Translations under genes and position numbers: made by a program
Source: Chloroflexota bacterium
GTDB lineage: Bacteria; Chloroflexota; Chloroflexia; Thermomicrobiales; JADLAZ01
Length of the DNA stretch: 31,182 nt
Direction: 5' to 3'
Assembly: GCA_020849725.1 (NCBI GenBank)
Contig: JADLAZ010000285.1
Span: forward strand, 1 to 31,182
Shown: positions 16,018 to 22,327 of the stretch, in pieces
Layout: each line of letters starts with the position of its first letter
Position numbering within the stretch: the first letter of the stretch is position 1
The notes under the pieces: generated by a model
The model's input: only the letters and a program-made list of their open reading frames with translations
What the model was told of the DNA's origin: nothing
The model's database searches: none

Positions 16018-16800
16018 TTACGACGCCCCGAGTTCACTCGAAACGGTCGTGTTCAGCTCGCTGGCCATCTGCTCGATCATCGCCAACGACTCGCGGAACA
16101 GTGAGGTAGCGTAGCTCACCCGGCGCACGCCGAGCGCGGCCAGACGCGCGAGCGACAGACCACCTCTGCGCACCATAATGTTGACCGGGCAGCCTACGCC
16201 CGCCACGAAGGGGGCGATTCTCGCCTCATCGCCCAACCCGATCGGATAGAGGCAATCGGCGCCAGCGGCGCGGTACAACCGACCACGCCGTATCCCTTCT
16301 GCAAGTTGCTCCTCCGGGGACCCGACCCGTCGCATGAAGACGTCGACGCGGGCGTTGAGGACGACGTCAACACCGGACGCCCGGGCCGCCGCCTTGAACG
16401 CAGCGAGCCATTCTGCCTGGCGCTCCGCCTCGACGAGCATCCCACCAGCATGGTGATCAGTATCTTCCAGGTTGACGCCGGCGGCTCCGGCAGCGATCGC
16501 GCGCTGCGCGACGACCGCGGGCGGCAAGCGATAGCCCGCCTCCAGGTCGGCCGTGACTGGGACCGTCACCGCGCTTGCGATTCGTGCCACGGCAGCGAAC
16601 ATCTCATCCGCGGGCGTCTCTTCGTGATCACGGTAGCCGAGCGTGGCAGCGACCCCGCCACTAGTTGTCGCGATTGCCGTGAACCCGACCGCCTCGAATG
16701 CCCGGGCGCTCGCGGCATCCCAGGCGTTCGGCAACACGAGCATGCGCGGGCCATCATGCAGGCGGCGGAGCGCCTCGGATTTAGCGGTCATCGGCGTCAT
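16018..16800 (-). CDS. PEP mutase / isocitrate lyase superfamily enzyme
   Basis: A 260-residue TIM-barrel protein of the phosphoenolpyruvate mutase/methylisocitrate lyase superfamily (PEP_mutase type). Evidence is the opening LPNAWDAASARAFEAVGFTAIATTS, the Mg-binding TADLEAGY (Asp85, Glu87), GVNLEDT (Glu112), and NARVDVF. The catalytic KKCGH loop of true isocitrate lyases is not visible: residues 111-122 read LEDTDHHAGGML. C-C lyase or oxaloacetate decarboxylase-like chemistry is therefore possible, but the substrate is open. The ATG at 16800 lies inside the 3' end of the upstream selenoprotein-like gene (20-nt overlap), and a second ATG at 16791 is available. The overlap implies cotranscription and probably translational coupling. 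Confidence 0.85.
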   Translation of the reverse strand: MTPMTAKSEALRRLHDGPRMLVLPNAWDAASARAFEAVGFTAIATTSGGVAATLGYRDHEETPADEMFAAVARIASAVTVPVTADLEAGYRLPPAVVAQRAIAAGAAGVNLEDTDHHAGGMLVEAERQAEWLAAFKAAARASGVDVVLNARVDVFMRRVGSPEEQLAEGIRRGRLYRAAGADCLYPIGLGDEARIAPFVAGVGCPVNIMVRRGGLSLARLAALGVRRVSYATSLFRESLAMIEQMASELNTTVSSELGAS

Positions 16801-17377
16801 CGATCAGCCTCTGCAATGGTGGTGGCAGGGCCACGCCACGAATCTGGCAGAGTCCTTGGACTTCGACATCGAACGCGCGATTGAACCGCGCACGGTAATT
16901 CTCCATTGCGATGGTGGCCGCCAACTCGACCAACTCTGGCTCGGTGAAGTGCGGCCGCAGCGCGTCGAAGATGGCGTCGGTGACCACCGCCGGTGTCTGC
17001 GTCATCGCCTCAGTCAGTTCCAGCGCGGCCTTCTCTGCGGGGCTGAACAGATCGCTGGCGCGGAATGACTCCAGGGCGGCGATCTTCTCAAAGCTGGCCC
17101 CATTGGCGCTGCTCCCGGCAGCGTTGGTGTCCATTCAGAAAGGACAACCGACGATCTCCGCTGCTCGTAGGCAGACCAGGCTGCGCAATTGAGCACTCAA
17201 GAGGCCGCTCTTTGCCGGTGCGGCGCCGAGCATACGGCTGGCTTCCAGGATAGGTGGAGCGTAGGCCTGAATACCCATCGAGATCGCCGGCTGACCGATC
17301 CATTGCTCGCCAGCGGCGAGGACCTCATGGAGATCGCCGGACACCTCATCTTTGGTCAAGGGTCGGATGCGAGCCAT
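16781..17377 (-). CDS. Carboxymuconolactone decarboxylase/AhpD-like protein, probable selenoprotein (TGA = Sec81)
   Basis: If the TGA at 17137-17135 is read as selenocysteine, this is one continuous 198-residue protein; otherwise it is two abutting in-frame halves of 80 and 117 codons. The joined sequence follows the peroxidase-related CMD/AhpD family from end to end: an N-terminal helix pair, SAQLRSLVCLRAAEIVGCPF, [TGA], MDTNAAG, LFSPAEKAALELTEAMTQTP, and VELAATIAMENYRARFNRAF. Relatives read GCPFC at the redox CxxC; here the second Cys codon is TGA, giving Cys78-x-x-Sec81. A SECIS-like hairpin follows directly. Start ATG 17377 has AGAAGGG upstream. Such proteins reduce peroxides or act as thiol-disulfide relays. 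The alternative is a nonsense-mutated pseudogene, less likely because both halves keep family conservation and the TGA falls exactly on the redox Cys. No sel genes are visible in the window. Confidence 0.8.
17100..17127 (-). promoter_or_regulatory. Bacterial SECIS-like hairpin just after the TGA
   Basis: On the minus strand, counting from the base after TGA, positions 12-17 (CGCTGC) pair perfectly with 23-28 (GCAGCG). They enclose a 5-nt loop CGGGA at positions 18-22. An outer CCA (8-10) can pair with TGG (33-35) across an asymmetric internal loop. This fits the published bacterial SECIS rules as I recall them: apical loop 16-37 nt after UGA, with G among its first two bases. The element lies inside the coding sequence, as SelB-dependent elements do in bacteria. 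Confidence 0.6.
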
Positions 17378-17502
17378 CAGCGCGCCCTTCTGTGCTCGTG
17401 ATCGTCGACGGGCCAGGCAGTGAGACGCATCGCAAATCTGCGTTCGGCAATGCGGCCGATCACCTCATCCACACACCGAGAGCCTGTCGCACCGCTGGCG
17501 CG

Positions 17503-17513
17503 ATGCTAGCACA
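17503..17513 (-). promoter_or_regulatory. Possible extended -10 element for the selenoprotein operon
   Basis: On the minus strand, TGTGC-TAGCAT (TAGCAT = 17508-17503) forms a TGn-type extended -10, about 125 bp upstream of the ATG at 17377. No -35 is convincing. Confidence 0.25.
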
Positions 17514-17537
17514 CTGAGCGGCCGCTCGGCAAACCAG

Positions 17538-17556
17538 CGGCCAGCTTCGCTGGCCG
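17538..17556 (-). terminator. Hairpin downstream of penicillin acylase, possible terminator
   Basis: CGGCCAGC-ttc-GCTGGCCG is a perfect 8-bp stem with a 3-nt loop, located about 190 bp after the penicillin acylase stop on the minus strand. It is flanked by AAA on one side and TTT on the other, so it could act in either direction. The T-run is short, so efficiency is uncertain. Confidence 0.45.
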
Positions 17557-17748
17557 TTTCGCGGCTGCCCTGGCGCCGCACTACCAGCCCCATCCGGACC
17601 TGGAACGGCAACCACCTGGCGCCACACCACCTGGCGTCGGCACTCTCTCATTCAGAGCCGGTACTGCGTGGCAACCTGGTAGGCGCGATGGCAGCCAGCC
17701 GCGGCGTTCAGGCGGCACGGTCACACGGCGAAGCGCCCACCGTGCTGG

Positions 17749-20178
17749 TTACACCGGTCCCAGCGCCGGCAGGAGCACCAGGCGGTGGATGGCGGCTTTC
17801 TCGATCGCGCTCCAGTCGTACAGCAGCGCGTGGTAGCGACCGGAGCGCCAGGCGCCGATCTGGTCGGCGTAGTGCGAGCTGCCGGGCTGACCCCACTCGC
17901 CGCCGGCCATTAAGGCAATTGACCGCGTCGGGTCGGCGAGGTCGACGACCAGGCGATAGGCCGGCAGCCAGGCTTGCGTCGCCGTGCCGTCGACCGGGTA
18001 AGGCAGCGTCGCGGCGTAGTTGACGGTATCGAGATCGCCCGGCAATTCAAAGGGTCCGCGGTTGAGCAGCGGCGCCAGGCCCTTGACAGCACTGAGCGGA
18101 TGGCGCCAGGTGACGCGATTGAGCGCGCCCCAACGCCAGGCGGCGGGGTTCGGTCCCAGCAACCGGGATAGATCGGCAGCCGTCTCTTCCAGCGCCGCCA
18201 CCAGCAGGGCCTGCGGGCGCGACGCGCCGGCCGGATGGTGGTCGATACGCGGCGTCAGGCCCCCAAGGTCAGCCTCGTCGAGCAGGGCCAGCGTCAGGGG
18301 CGTGGTGCGACCCCAGAAGATGTTGATGTTGCCAATGTCGTGCTGGCCGAGGCCGAGAAACTCGTCGAGTACCTCGCCCAACGCCTCGCCATACAGCCGG
18401 CGCTGCAGTGTCGGCATCAGCCGGCCATAGACGGCAGCGCCGGCTGACTCGGCGCGCATCTCGCCATCCCAGGCGCGGATCAGGTCATGGGCCTGGGCGG
18501 CCACCGGGCTGAGCCAGGCCGGGTCAAGGTCGGCCAGGCGCCCCATCAGCCGCAGGCCGGGCAGCGACAGCACATCCTGTTGCATCCGGGCGAAGTCGGC
18601 GACGGTGTGCCGCTCCCTGTCGGCCAGAAGGTCGGCGATGCGGCGGGCACGATAGCCGTTTGACCAGTCGTGCCCGAGATAGTGACGATCACCCCCGCTG
18701 GGCTGGTGGTTGGCGGTGATGACGACACCGCCCGGCGGGTTGACGACGTGCGGCAGCTCGTCGAACGGGATCGGCGCCCCCCACTCGTGATGATCGGTCC
18801 AGCCCGGCACCGGCAGCAGGCCGCCGCCACCGGGCCGAGTCGGCACGGCGCCGGCAAGCTGGTAGGCGATCGTGCCACCGCGGTCGGCAGCGACAACGTT
18901 GATCGGCGGTCCGACCAGACCGGCCAGCGTCTGGCGCGCGGCGGCCCAATCGCGCGCCAGGGGCACCGCCAGCAGGACCGTTGTCAGGCGGTCCGGCTCG
19001 TGGCAGACCCAGCGCAGCGCCAGCGCCGCCTGGCTCGTCTTGAGCGGCGTGACGATCGGCCCGTGGCGAGTGACCCGAACTTCCTCGATAACCGGTTGCG
19101 CCTGACCGCGCACCGCGATCACCTCGCCAATGACGCGGGCGCGCTGCCACTGGCCGTTGACTTCATAGCGGGTGGGGTCGGCGGGGTCCAACCGCTCGAT
19201 GTACAGATCCTCCACGTCGACCGGCGCGGCGGTTAGCCCCCAGGCGATGTGGCCGTTGTGGCCGATGACGATGCCGGGCAGGCCGAGGACGTCGGCGCCG
19301 GCCATGTCGGCCTCGGGCGTGGTCAGGTGAATCTCGTGCCAGACGGACGGCATTTGCAGTGCCAGGTGCGGGTCGGCAGCCAGCAGCGGTACGCCGGTCG
19401 CCGACCGCTGGCCACTGACGGCCCAGGCGTTGCTGGCGCCGCCGCTGAACTGGGCCAGGAAGGGCATGGCACGCTCGTAGTCAACCAGCAAGTCGCGCGC
19501 CAGCGTTGCCGACGCCTCAGGTGTCGTCAGCGGATGGTCGTCCGGGTAGCCTGGCTCCAGCCGCGCGGCGCGCTCCGGGCCGAGGCGCGCCAGCAAGCGC
19601 GTGCGCAGCAACTCACTCTCCCAGTTGCCGCTCAGCGTCCAGGCCAGCATCTTGGCATAGGCCAGCGAGTCGAGCACCCGCCACGGCTCTGGCCGGTGGC
19701 GCAGCAGCCGGAACTCGAGCGGCAGCGCCGGCAGCGCTGCTATGCCGGCGTTGACCCCGGCGGCATAGGCTTCCAGCAGCACCAGGGTTGGCGCGTCGAG
19801 CGCGGCTAACTCGGCTTCAGCGGCGCGACGCAGGCCGATCCGGCGCAAGAAGCGATCCGCCGGCAACGCAATCGGGCCGAACAGCTCCGCCAGTCGCCCG
19901 GCGCCCGCGCGGCGGTTCAGTTCCAGGCTCCAGAGGCGGTCCTGAGCGTGAACGAAGCCTTGCACGGCGCAGGCGTCGGCCAGACTGGCGGCGCGGATGT
20001 GCGGGATGCCCCACGCATCGCGGACCAGATCGGCCGCCGCCGACAGGCCTGGAAGGGGCGCGGCGCCATGGGTGCGCGGTTGCGGGCGGCGCAGCAGCTC
20101 CCGGTAGGCCGCCAGCGCCGCACCGGTGAGCGCGCCACTGGCAAGCAGCGCCGCGCCCAGGCTACCGCGTTTCGTCAC
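17749..20178 (-). CDS. Penicillin acylase family N-terminal-nucleophile hydrolase
   Basis: An 809-residue precursor of the Ntn-hydrolase penicillin/cephalosporin/acyl-homoserine-lactone acylase family. GTG 20178 is used because GGTGGAGG lies just upstream; the frame stays open further upstream but encodes only low-complexity sequence. A hydrophobic N-terminal anchor (residues ~6-25) suggests export. The alpha-chain motif is DAWGIPHIRAASLADACAVQGFVHAQDRLW. Autocatalytic cleavage is expected at GGA|SNAWAV, making Ser249 the nucleophile. The beta chain then has LLAADPHL and GHNGHIAWG, with the oxyanion/catalytic Asn in VITANHQP. Members hydrolyse amide-linked side chains of beta-lactams, N-acyl-homoserine lactones or other acyl amides; which one cannot be told. 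It is monocistronic and divergent from the SOS-type promoter cluster. Confidence 0.93.
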   Translation of the reverse strand: MTKRGSLGAALLASGALTGAALAAYRELLRRPQPRTHGAAPLPGLSAAADLVRDAWGIPHIRAASLADACAVQGFVHAQDRLWSLELNRRAGAGRLAELFGPIALPADRFLRRIGLRRAAEAELAALDAPTLVLLEAYAAGVNAGIAALPALPLEFRLLRHRPEPWRVLDSLAYAKMLAWTLSGNWESELLRTRLLARLGPERAARLEPGYPDDHPLTTPEASATLARDLLVDYERAMPFLAQFSGGASNAWAVSGQRSATGVPLLAADPHLALQMPSVWHEIHLTTPEADMAGADVLGLPGIVIGHNGHIAWGLTAAPVDVEDLYIERLDPADPTRYEVNGQWQRARVIGEVIAVRGQAQPVIEEVRVTRHGPIVTPLKTSQAALALRWVCHEPDRLTTVLLAVPLARDWAAARQTLAGLVGPPINVVAADRGGTIAYQLAGAVPTRPGGGGLLPVPGWTDHHEWGAPIPFDELPHVVNPPGGVVITANHQPSGGDRHYLGHDWSNGYRARRIADLLADRERHTVADFARMQQDVLSLPGLRLMGRLADLDPAWLSPVAAQAHDLIRAWDGEMRAESAGAAVYGRLMPTLQRRLYGEALGEVLDEFLGLGQHDIGNINIFWGRTTPLTLALLDEADLGGLTPRIDHHPAGASRPQALLVAALEETAADLSRLLGPNPAAWRWGALNRVTWRHPLSAVKGLAPLLNRGPFELPGDLDTVNYAATLPYPVDGTATQAWLPAYRLVVDLADPTRSIALMAGGEWGQPGSSHYADQIGAWRSGRYHALLYDWSAIEKAAIHRLVLLPALGPV

Positions 20179-20369
20179 GCTGACCTCCACCTGCCGTGTC
20201 CATCCAGCTGTGCGGCAAGTCATGGCGACCGATGTGGTCCGCCCTGCCGCCCGTCCGAGTCTAGCACGCCGGCCGGCGCCCCGAGCAGCGCCTCGACCAC
20301 CGGTGGCCGGTCGGAACGGACTGCACCGCACCTGGCGTGGAGTCATCAGAACATTTATTCGATTCCCAC

Positions 20370-20398
20370 TTGCATGAGAACAAGTGTTCTGTTACACT
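20370..20398 (+). promoter_or_regulatory. Sigma-A-type promoter for the 20509-25405 cluster
   Basis: TTGCAT (20370-20375), a 17-bp spacer and TACACT (20393-20398), in a notably AT-rich pocket (20340-20400) of an otherwise GC-rich window. Transcription would start near 20405, about 105 nt before the ATG at 20509. The 330-bp divergent gap from penicillin acylase holds no gene. Confidence 0.65.
20377..20390. promoter_or_regulatory. LexA (SOS) box-like operator inside the promoter spacer
   Basis: AGAACA-AG-TGTTCT is a perfect 14-bp inverted repeat with a 2-nt centre. Its core GAAC-AAGT-GTTC matches the Gram-positive LexA consensus core GAAC-RNRY-GTTY. A degenerate second copy, GAAC-ATTT-ATTC, begins 29 bp upstream (20348-20361). 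Its place between -35 and -10 is ideal for repression. Confidence 0.6.
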
Positions 20399-20508
20399 GC
20401 GGGCGTCATCCCGATGGCGTCGCCGGACCCGAGCGCGACGCCGACTGCTCGGCTCAGGACACTCGCCGCGCCGGCTGACCGCCGGGGCGCTCGCTGGAGG
20501 GAATACCA

Positions 20509-21147
20509 ATGGAAGCCATCCGCCGCGCGACGGTGCCCTGGGACGACGAGATGGACCGTCTGTGGGCGGCCACCGATCGCCAACCGGGGCCGATGCTGCT
20601 CGAGCCGGAGCGGCCGCGGACCCTCGCCCCCGATCACGTGCCAGCCGCGCCGCGCCAGCCCGATCGGCTGGCGACGACAGGCACGCCGAGCTGGATGCTG
20701 CGGGTCGTGGCGATCGCGGTGGCCGGGTTGGTGGTACTCGTTGGTGGCGCAGCACTGGTCGACTGGGGACGCGTGCGCCTGGACGACCTGCGCTATGGCC
20801 GGCCGCGCACGACGCATCTGGCCGGTTTCGTGGGCCACGGCGATGGCGAAGGCATCCCGACCCAGCTCATGGCGACCAATCTGAACCGCCGCATCACGGT
20901 CATTGAGATACCCGGCGGCGACCCCGCTCGTATCCGCACCATCGCCGGTCCGTATCTGGTCGGCAAGGACGAGGACCTGACGGTAGCGACGATGCGCCTG
21001 AGCGATGTGAACGGGGACAGCCACCCCGACCTGCTGTTGCGGGTGAAGAATGAGGAAGTGGTCTACATCAACGACCGAGGCGAGTTCCGGCTAATGACAC
21101 GCGCCGAGCGGCCGGCAGTCGAGCGCACGCTGGAAGGGGGCAAGTGA
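20509..21147 (+). CDS. Single-TM protein with an FG-GAP/VCBS-like segment
   Basis: A 212-residue protein, first of the five-gene cluster. About 63 N-terminal residues are polar and proline-rich and probably cytoplasmic. One membrane helix follows (~64-85, LRVVAIAVAGLVVLVGGAAL), then a ~125-residue outer domain. Within it, LSDVNGDSHPDLLLRVKNEE has the DxNxDxxxD Ca-binding pattern of FG-GAP/VCBS repeats, followed by EVVYINDRGEF. Function unknown; a bitopic envelope scaffold is plausible. RBS GGAGGG precedes the ATG. The stop overlaps the next start as TGATG. Confidence 0.6.
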   Translation: MEAIRRATVPWDDEMDRLWAATDRQPGPMLLEPERPRTLAPDHVPAAPRQPDRLATTGTPSWMLRVVAIAVAGLVVLVGGAALVDWGRVRLDDLRYGRPRTTHLAGFVGHGDGEGIPTQLMATNLNRRITVIEIPGGDPARIRTIAGPYLVGKDEDLTVATMRLSDVNGDSHPDLLLRVKNEEVVYINDRGEFRLMTRAERPAVERTLEGGK

Positions 21148-21815
21148 TGCTCGCGCGCTTCCTGGCGCTGGCGACACTCGTCGGCTGTGCCCTGCTCGTG
21201 CTGGCTCTGCTGGAGCCGGCCCCAATGAGCGCGACCTCGCGCCTGAGCACCTATTCGTCGGGACTGGATGGGCTGGGAGCGGGACCGGCCCGGGCCATCG
21301 CCGCACCGGCCCTCGTGGCCGAGCCGCTGCGCCGGCCGGTGAGCGCCCCGGAGTACGATCGCCAGGGACTGGCGGTCGTCCGCCCGCCCAGCATCGACGT
21401 GGCTACGATCCGGCGCGTGCTGCGCCAGGCTGGCTCGCCGGCCGCCGACGAGGCGCAGGCGATCTACGATCTGGGCGAGCGCTATGGCCTCGATCCGGCA
21501 GTCTGTCTGGCCTTCTTCGTCGTCGAGAGCGGCGCTGGCACCAAGGGCATGGCCACGGAGACGCGCTCGGTCGGCAACATTCGAGCCACACCCGGCTATG
21601 TCAATCACAAGGGCTATCGCAAGTATGCCACCTGGCGCGAGGGTGTCGAAGACTGGTACCGCCTGATCGGCCGCCTCTACGTCGGTGAGTGGAGCCTGCT
21701 GACCGTCGAGACGATCGTGCCAGTTTACGCTCCGGCCGGCGACGGCAACGACCCGGCCGCCTATATCGCCACGGTCCGTCGACTGGTGGGCGACTGGCGC
21801 GCCGGTCGCGTGTAA
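21147..21815 (+). CDS. Exported lysozyme/glucosaminidase-like cell-wall hydrolase
   Basis: A 222-residue protein with an N-terminal signal or anchor helix (residues ~2-22), a linker to about residue 85, and a glucosaminidase/lysozyme-like domain. The diagnostic segment is YGLDPAVCLAFFVVESGAGTKGMA, in which the Glu of VVES is the expected catalytic acid. It is followed by SVGNIRATPGY, YATWREGVEDWYRLIGRLYV and YAPAGDGNDPAAYIATVRRLV. This would cut the glycan strands of peptidoglycan. In type IV secretion systems a VirB1-like muramidase plays this part, and its place before VirB3/VirB4-like genes fits that. ATG 21147 overlaps the previous stop (TGATG) and follows GGAAGGGGG. Confidence 0.75.
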   Translation: MLARFLALATLVGCALLVLALLEPAPMSATSRLSTYSSGLDGLGAGPARAIAAPALVAEPLRRPVSAPEYDRQGLAVVRPPSIDVATIRRVLRQAGSPAADEAQAIYDLGERYGLDPAVCLAFFVVESGAGTKGMATETRSVGNIRATPGYVNHKGYRKYATWREGVEDWYRLIGRLYVGEWSLLTVETIVPVYAPAGDGNDPAAYIATVRRLVGDWRAGRV

Positions 21816-21838
21816 ATCGATCAACGGGGAGGGAACCA

Positions 21839-22327
21839 ATGAGCCTGCCGCTGACACTCGGAGACCGCCCGGTCGTTGTCGTCGCTACTCCCGCCCGCCG
21901 GCGACGGTTGGCGCGCATGAGCGGAGGAGGGGCCAGTCCCGCTGGCGCACCGGTGCGACCCATGTCACCGCTGGCTGAGGTCCGGCCACCACGCGCTGCC
22001 GCACCCCTCGCGAGCGACGCCAGCCAGCCCGACTGGCCGTTGGAGAGATGGACCGGCCCGGTGTATGCGCTGAGCACCGGCCGGCCGGTGCGCGGGCCAA
22101 GTTGGTGGCGGGAGGGGGCGATCGTCGTGGCGCTCGTGGGGCTAGTCAGCATGCTGGCGCTCGGCAACGGCCTGGCGGCGCTGGCCGCCGTGGTCGCGCT
22201 GGCCGTGACGGTGCTGCTGGCGCTGCCGTGGCCGCGACGCTGGCTGGAGGCCTGGCTGACGCCGGCGACGGCAGCGCGGCCGGCGGTGGCTGGCCCAGCG
22301 TCACGCACCGCCAGGCGGCACGGCTGA
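21839..22327 (+). CDS. Small two-TM protein, VirB3/PrgI-like by position
   Basis: A 162-residue protein. The first ~85 residues are polar, rich in Pro/Ala/Arg, and without a recognised domain. Two closely spaced membrane helices follow (~88-105 and ~107-127, IVVALVGLVSMLALGNGL and AALAAVVALAVTVLLALPW), ending in an amphipathic PRRWLEAWL tail. VirB3/PrgI proteins are small, have two helices, and sit directly before (or are fused to) VirB4 ATPases. Here the TGA overlaps the ATG of the VirB4-like gene (TGATG). Sequence similarity to PrgI is weak by eye, so the assignment rests mainly on topology and position. RBS GGGGAGGG precedes the ATG. Confidence 0.4.
   Translation: MSLPLTLGDRPVVVVATPARRRRLARMSGGGASPAGAPVRPMSPLAEVRPPRAAAPLASDASQPDWPLERWTGPVYALSTGRPVRGPSWWREGAIVVALVGLVSMLALGNGLAALAAVVALAVTVLLALPWPRRWLEAWLTPATAARPAVAGPASRTARRHG

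Larger units (their letters stand above)
17378..17748. other. Intergenic region between penicillin acylase and the selenoprotein gene
   Basis: About 370 bp without a credible gene; short open frames here lack starts with binding sites and resemble nothing known to me. It holds the hairpin at 17538-17556 and a possible -10 element near 17505. Confidence 0.5.

Noticed and set aside
16781..17134. Reading the CMD/AhpD C-terminal half as a separate gene starting at ATG 17134.
   Set aside because: The ATG directly follows the TGA, has no ribosome binding site, and would remove the first half of a single conserved domain. Readthrough or a pseudogene are the real options.
18689..19236. Long antisense open frames opposite penicillin acylase and similar frames elsewhere.
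   Set aside because: In very GC-rich genes the opposite strand often stays open. These frames are Arg/Ala/Gly/Pro-rich, lack binding sites and match no family.
17749..20346. Longer penicillin acylase start near 20346.
   Set aside because: The added residues are low-complexity and overlap the divergent promoter region. GTG 20178 has a strong binding site followed by a signal anchor.
20355..20372. TTCGATTCCCACT resembling a tRNA T-arm and possible att site.
   Set aside because: The five bases 5' of the loop do not pair with CCCAC and no acceptor or anticodon arm can be drawn. No tRNA gene is present.
22048..22326. N-terminal extension of the VirB4-like protein.
   Set aside because: It lies inside the two-TM gene in another frame, has no binding site, and is low-complexity Gly/Ala/Arg. 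TGATG at 22325-22329 gives the start.
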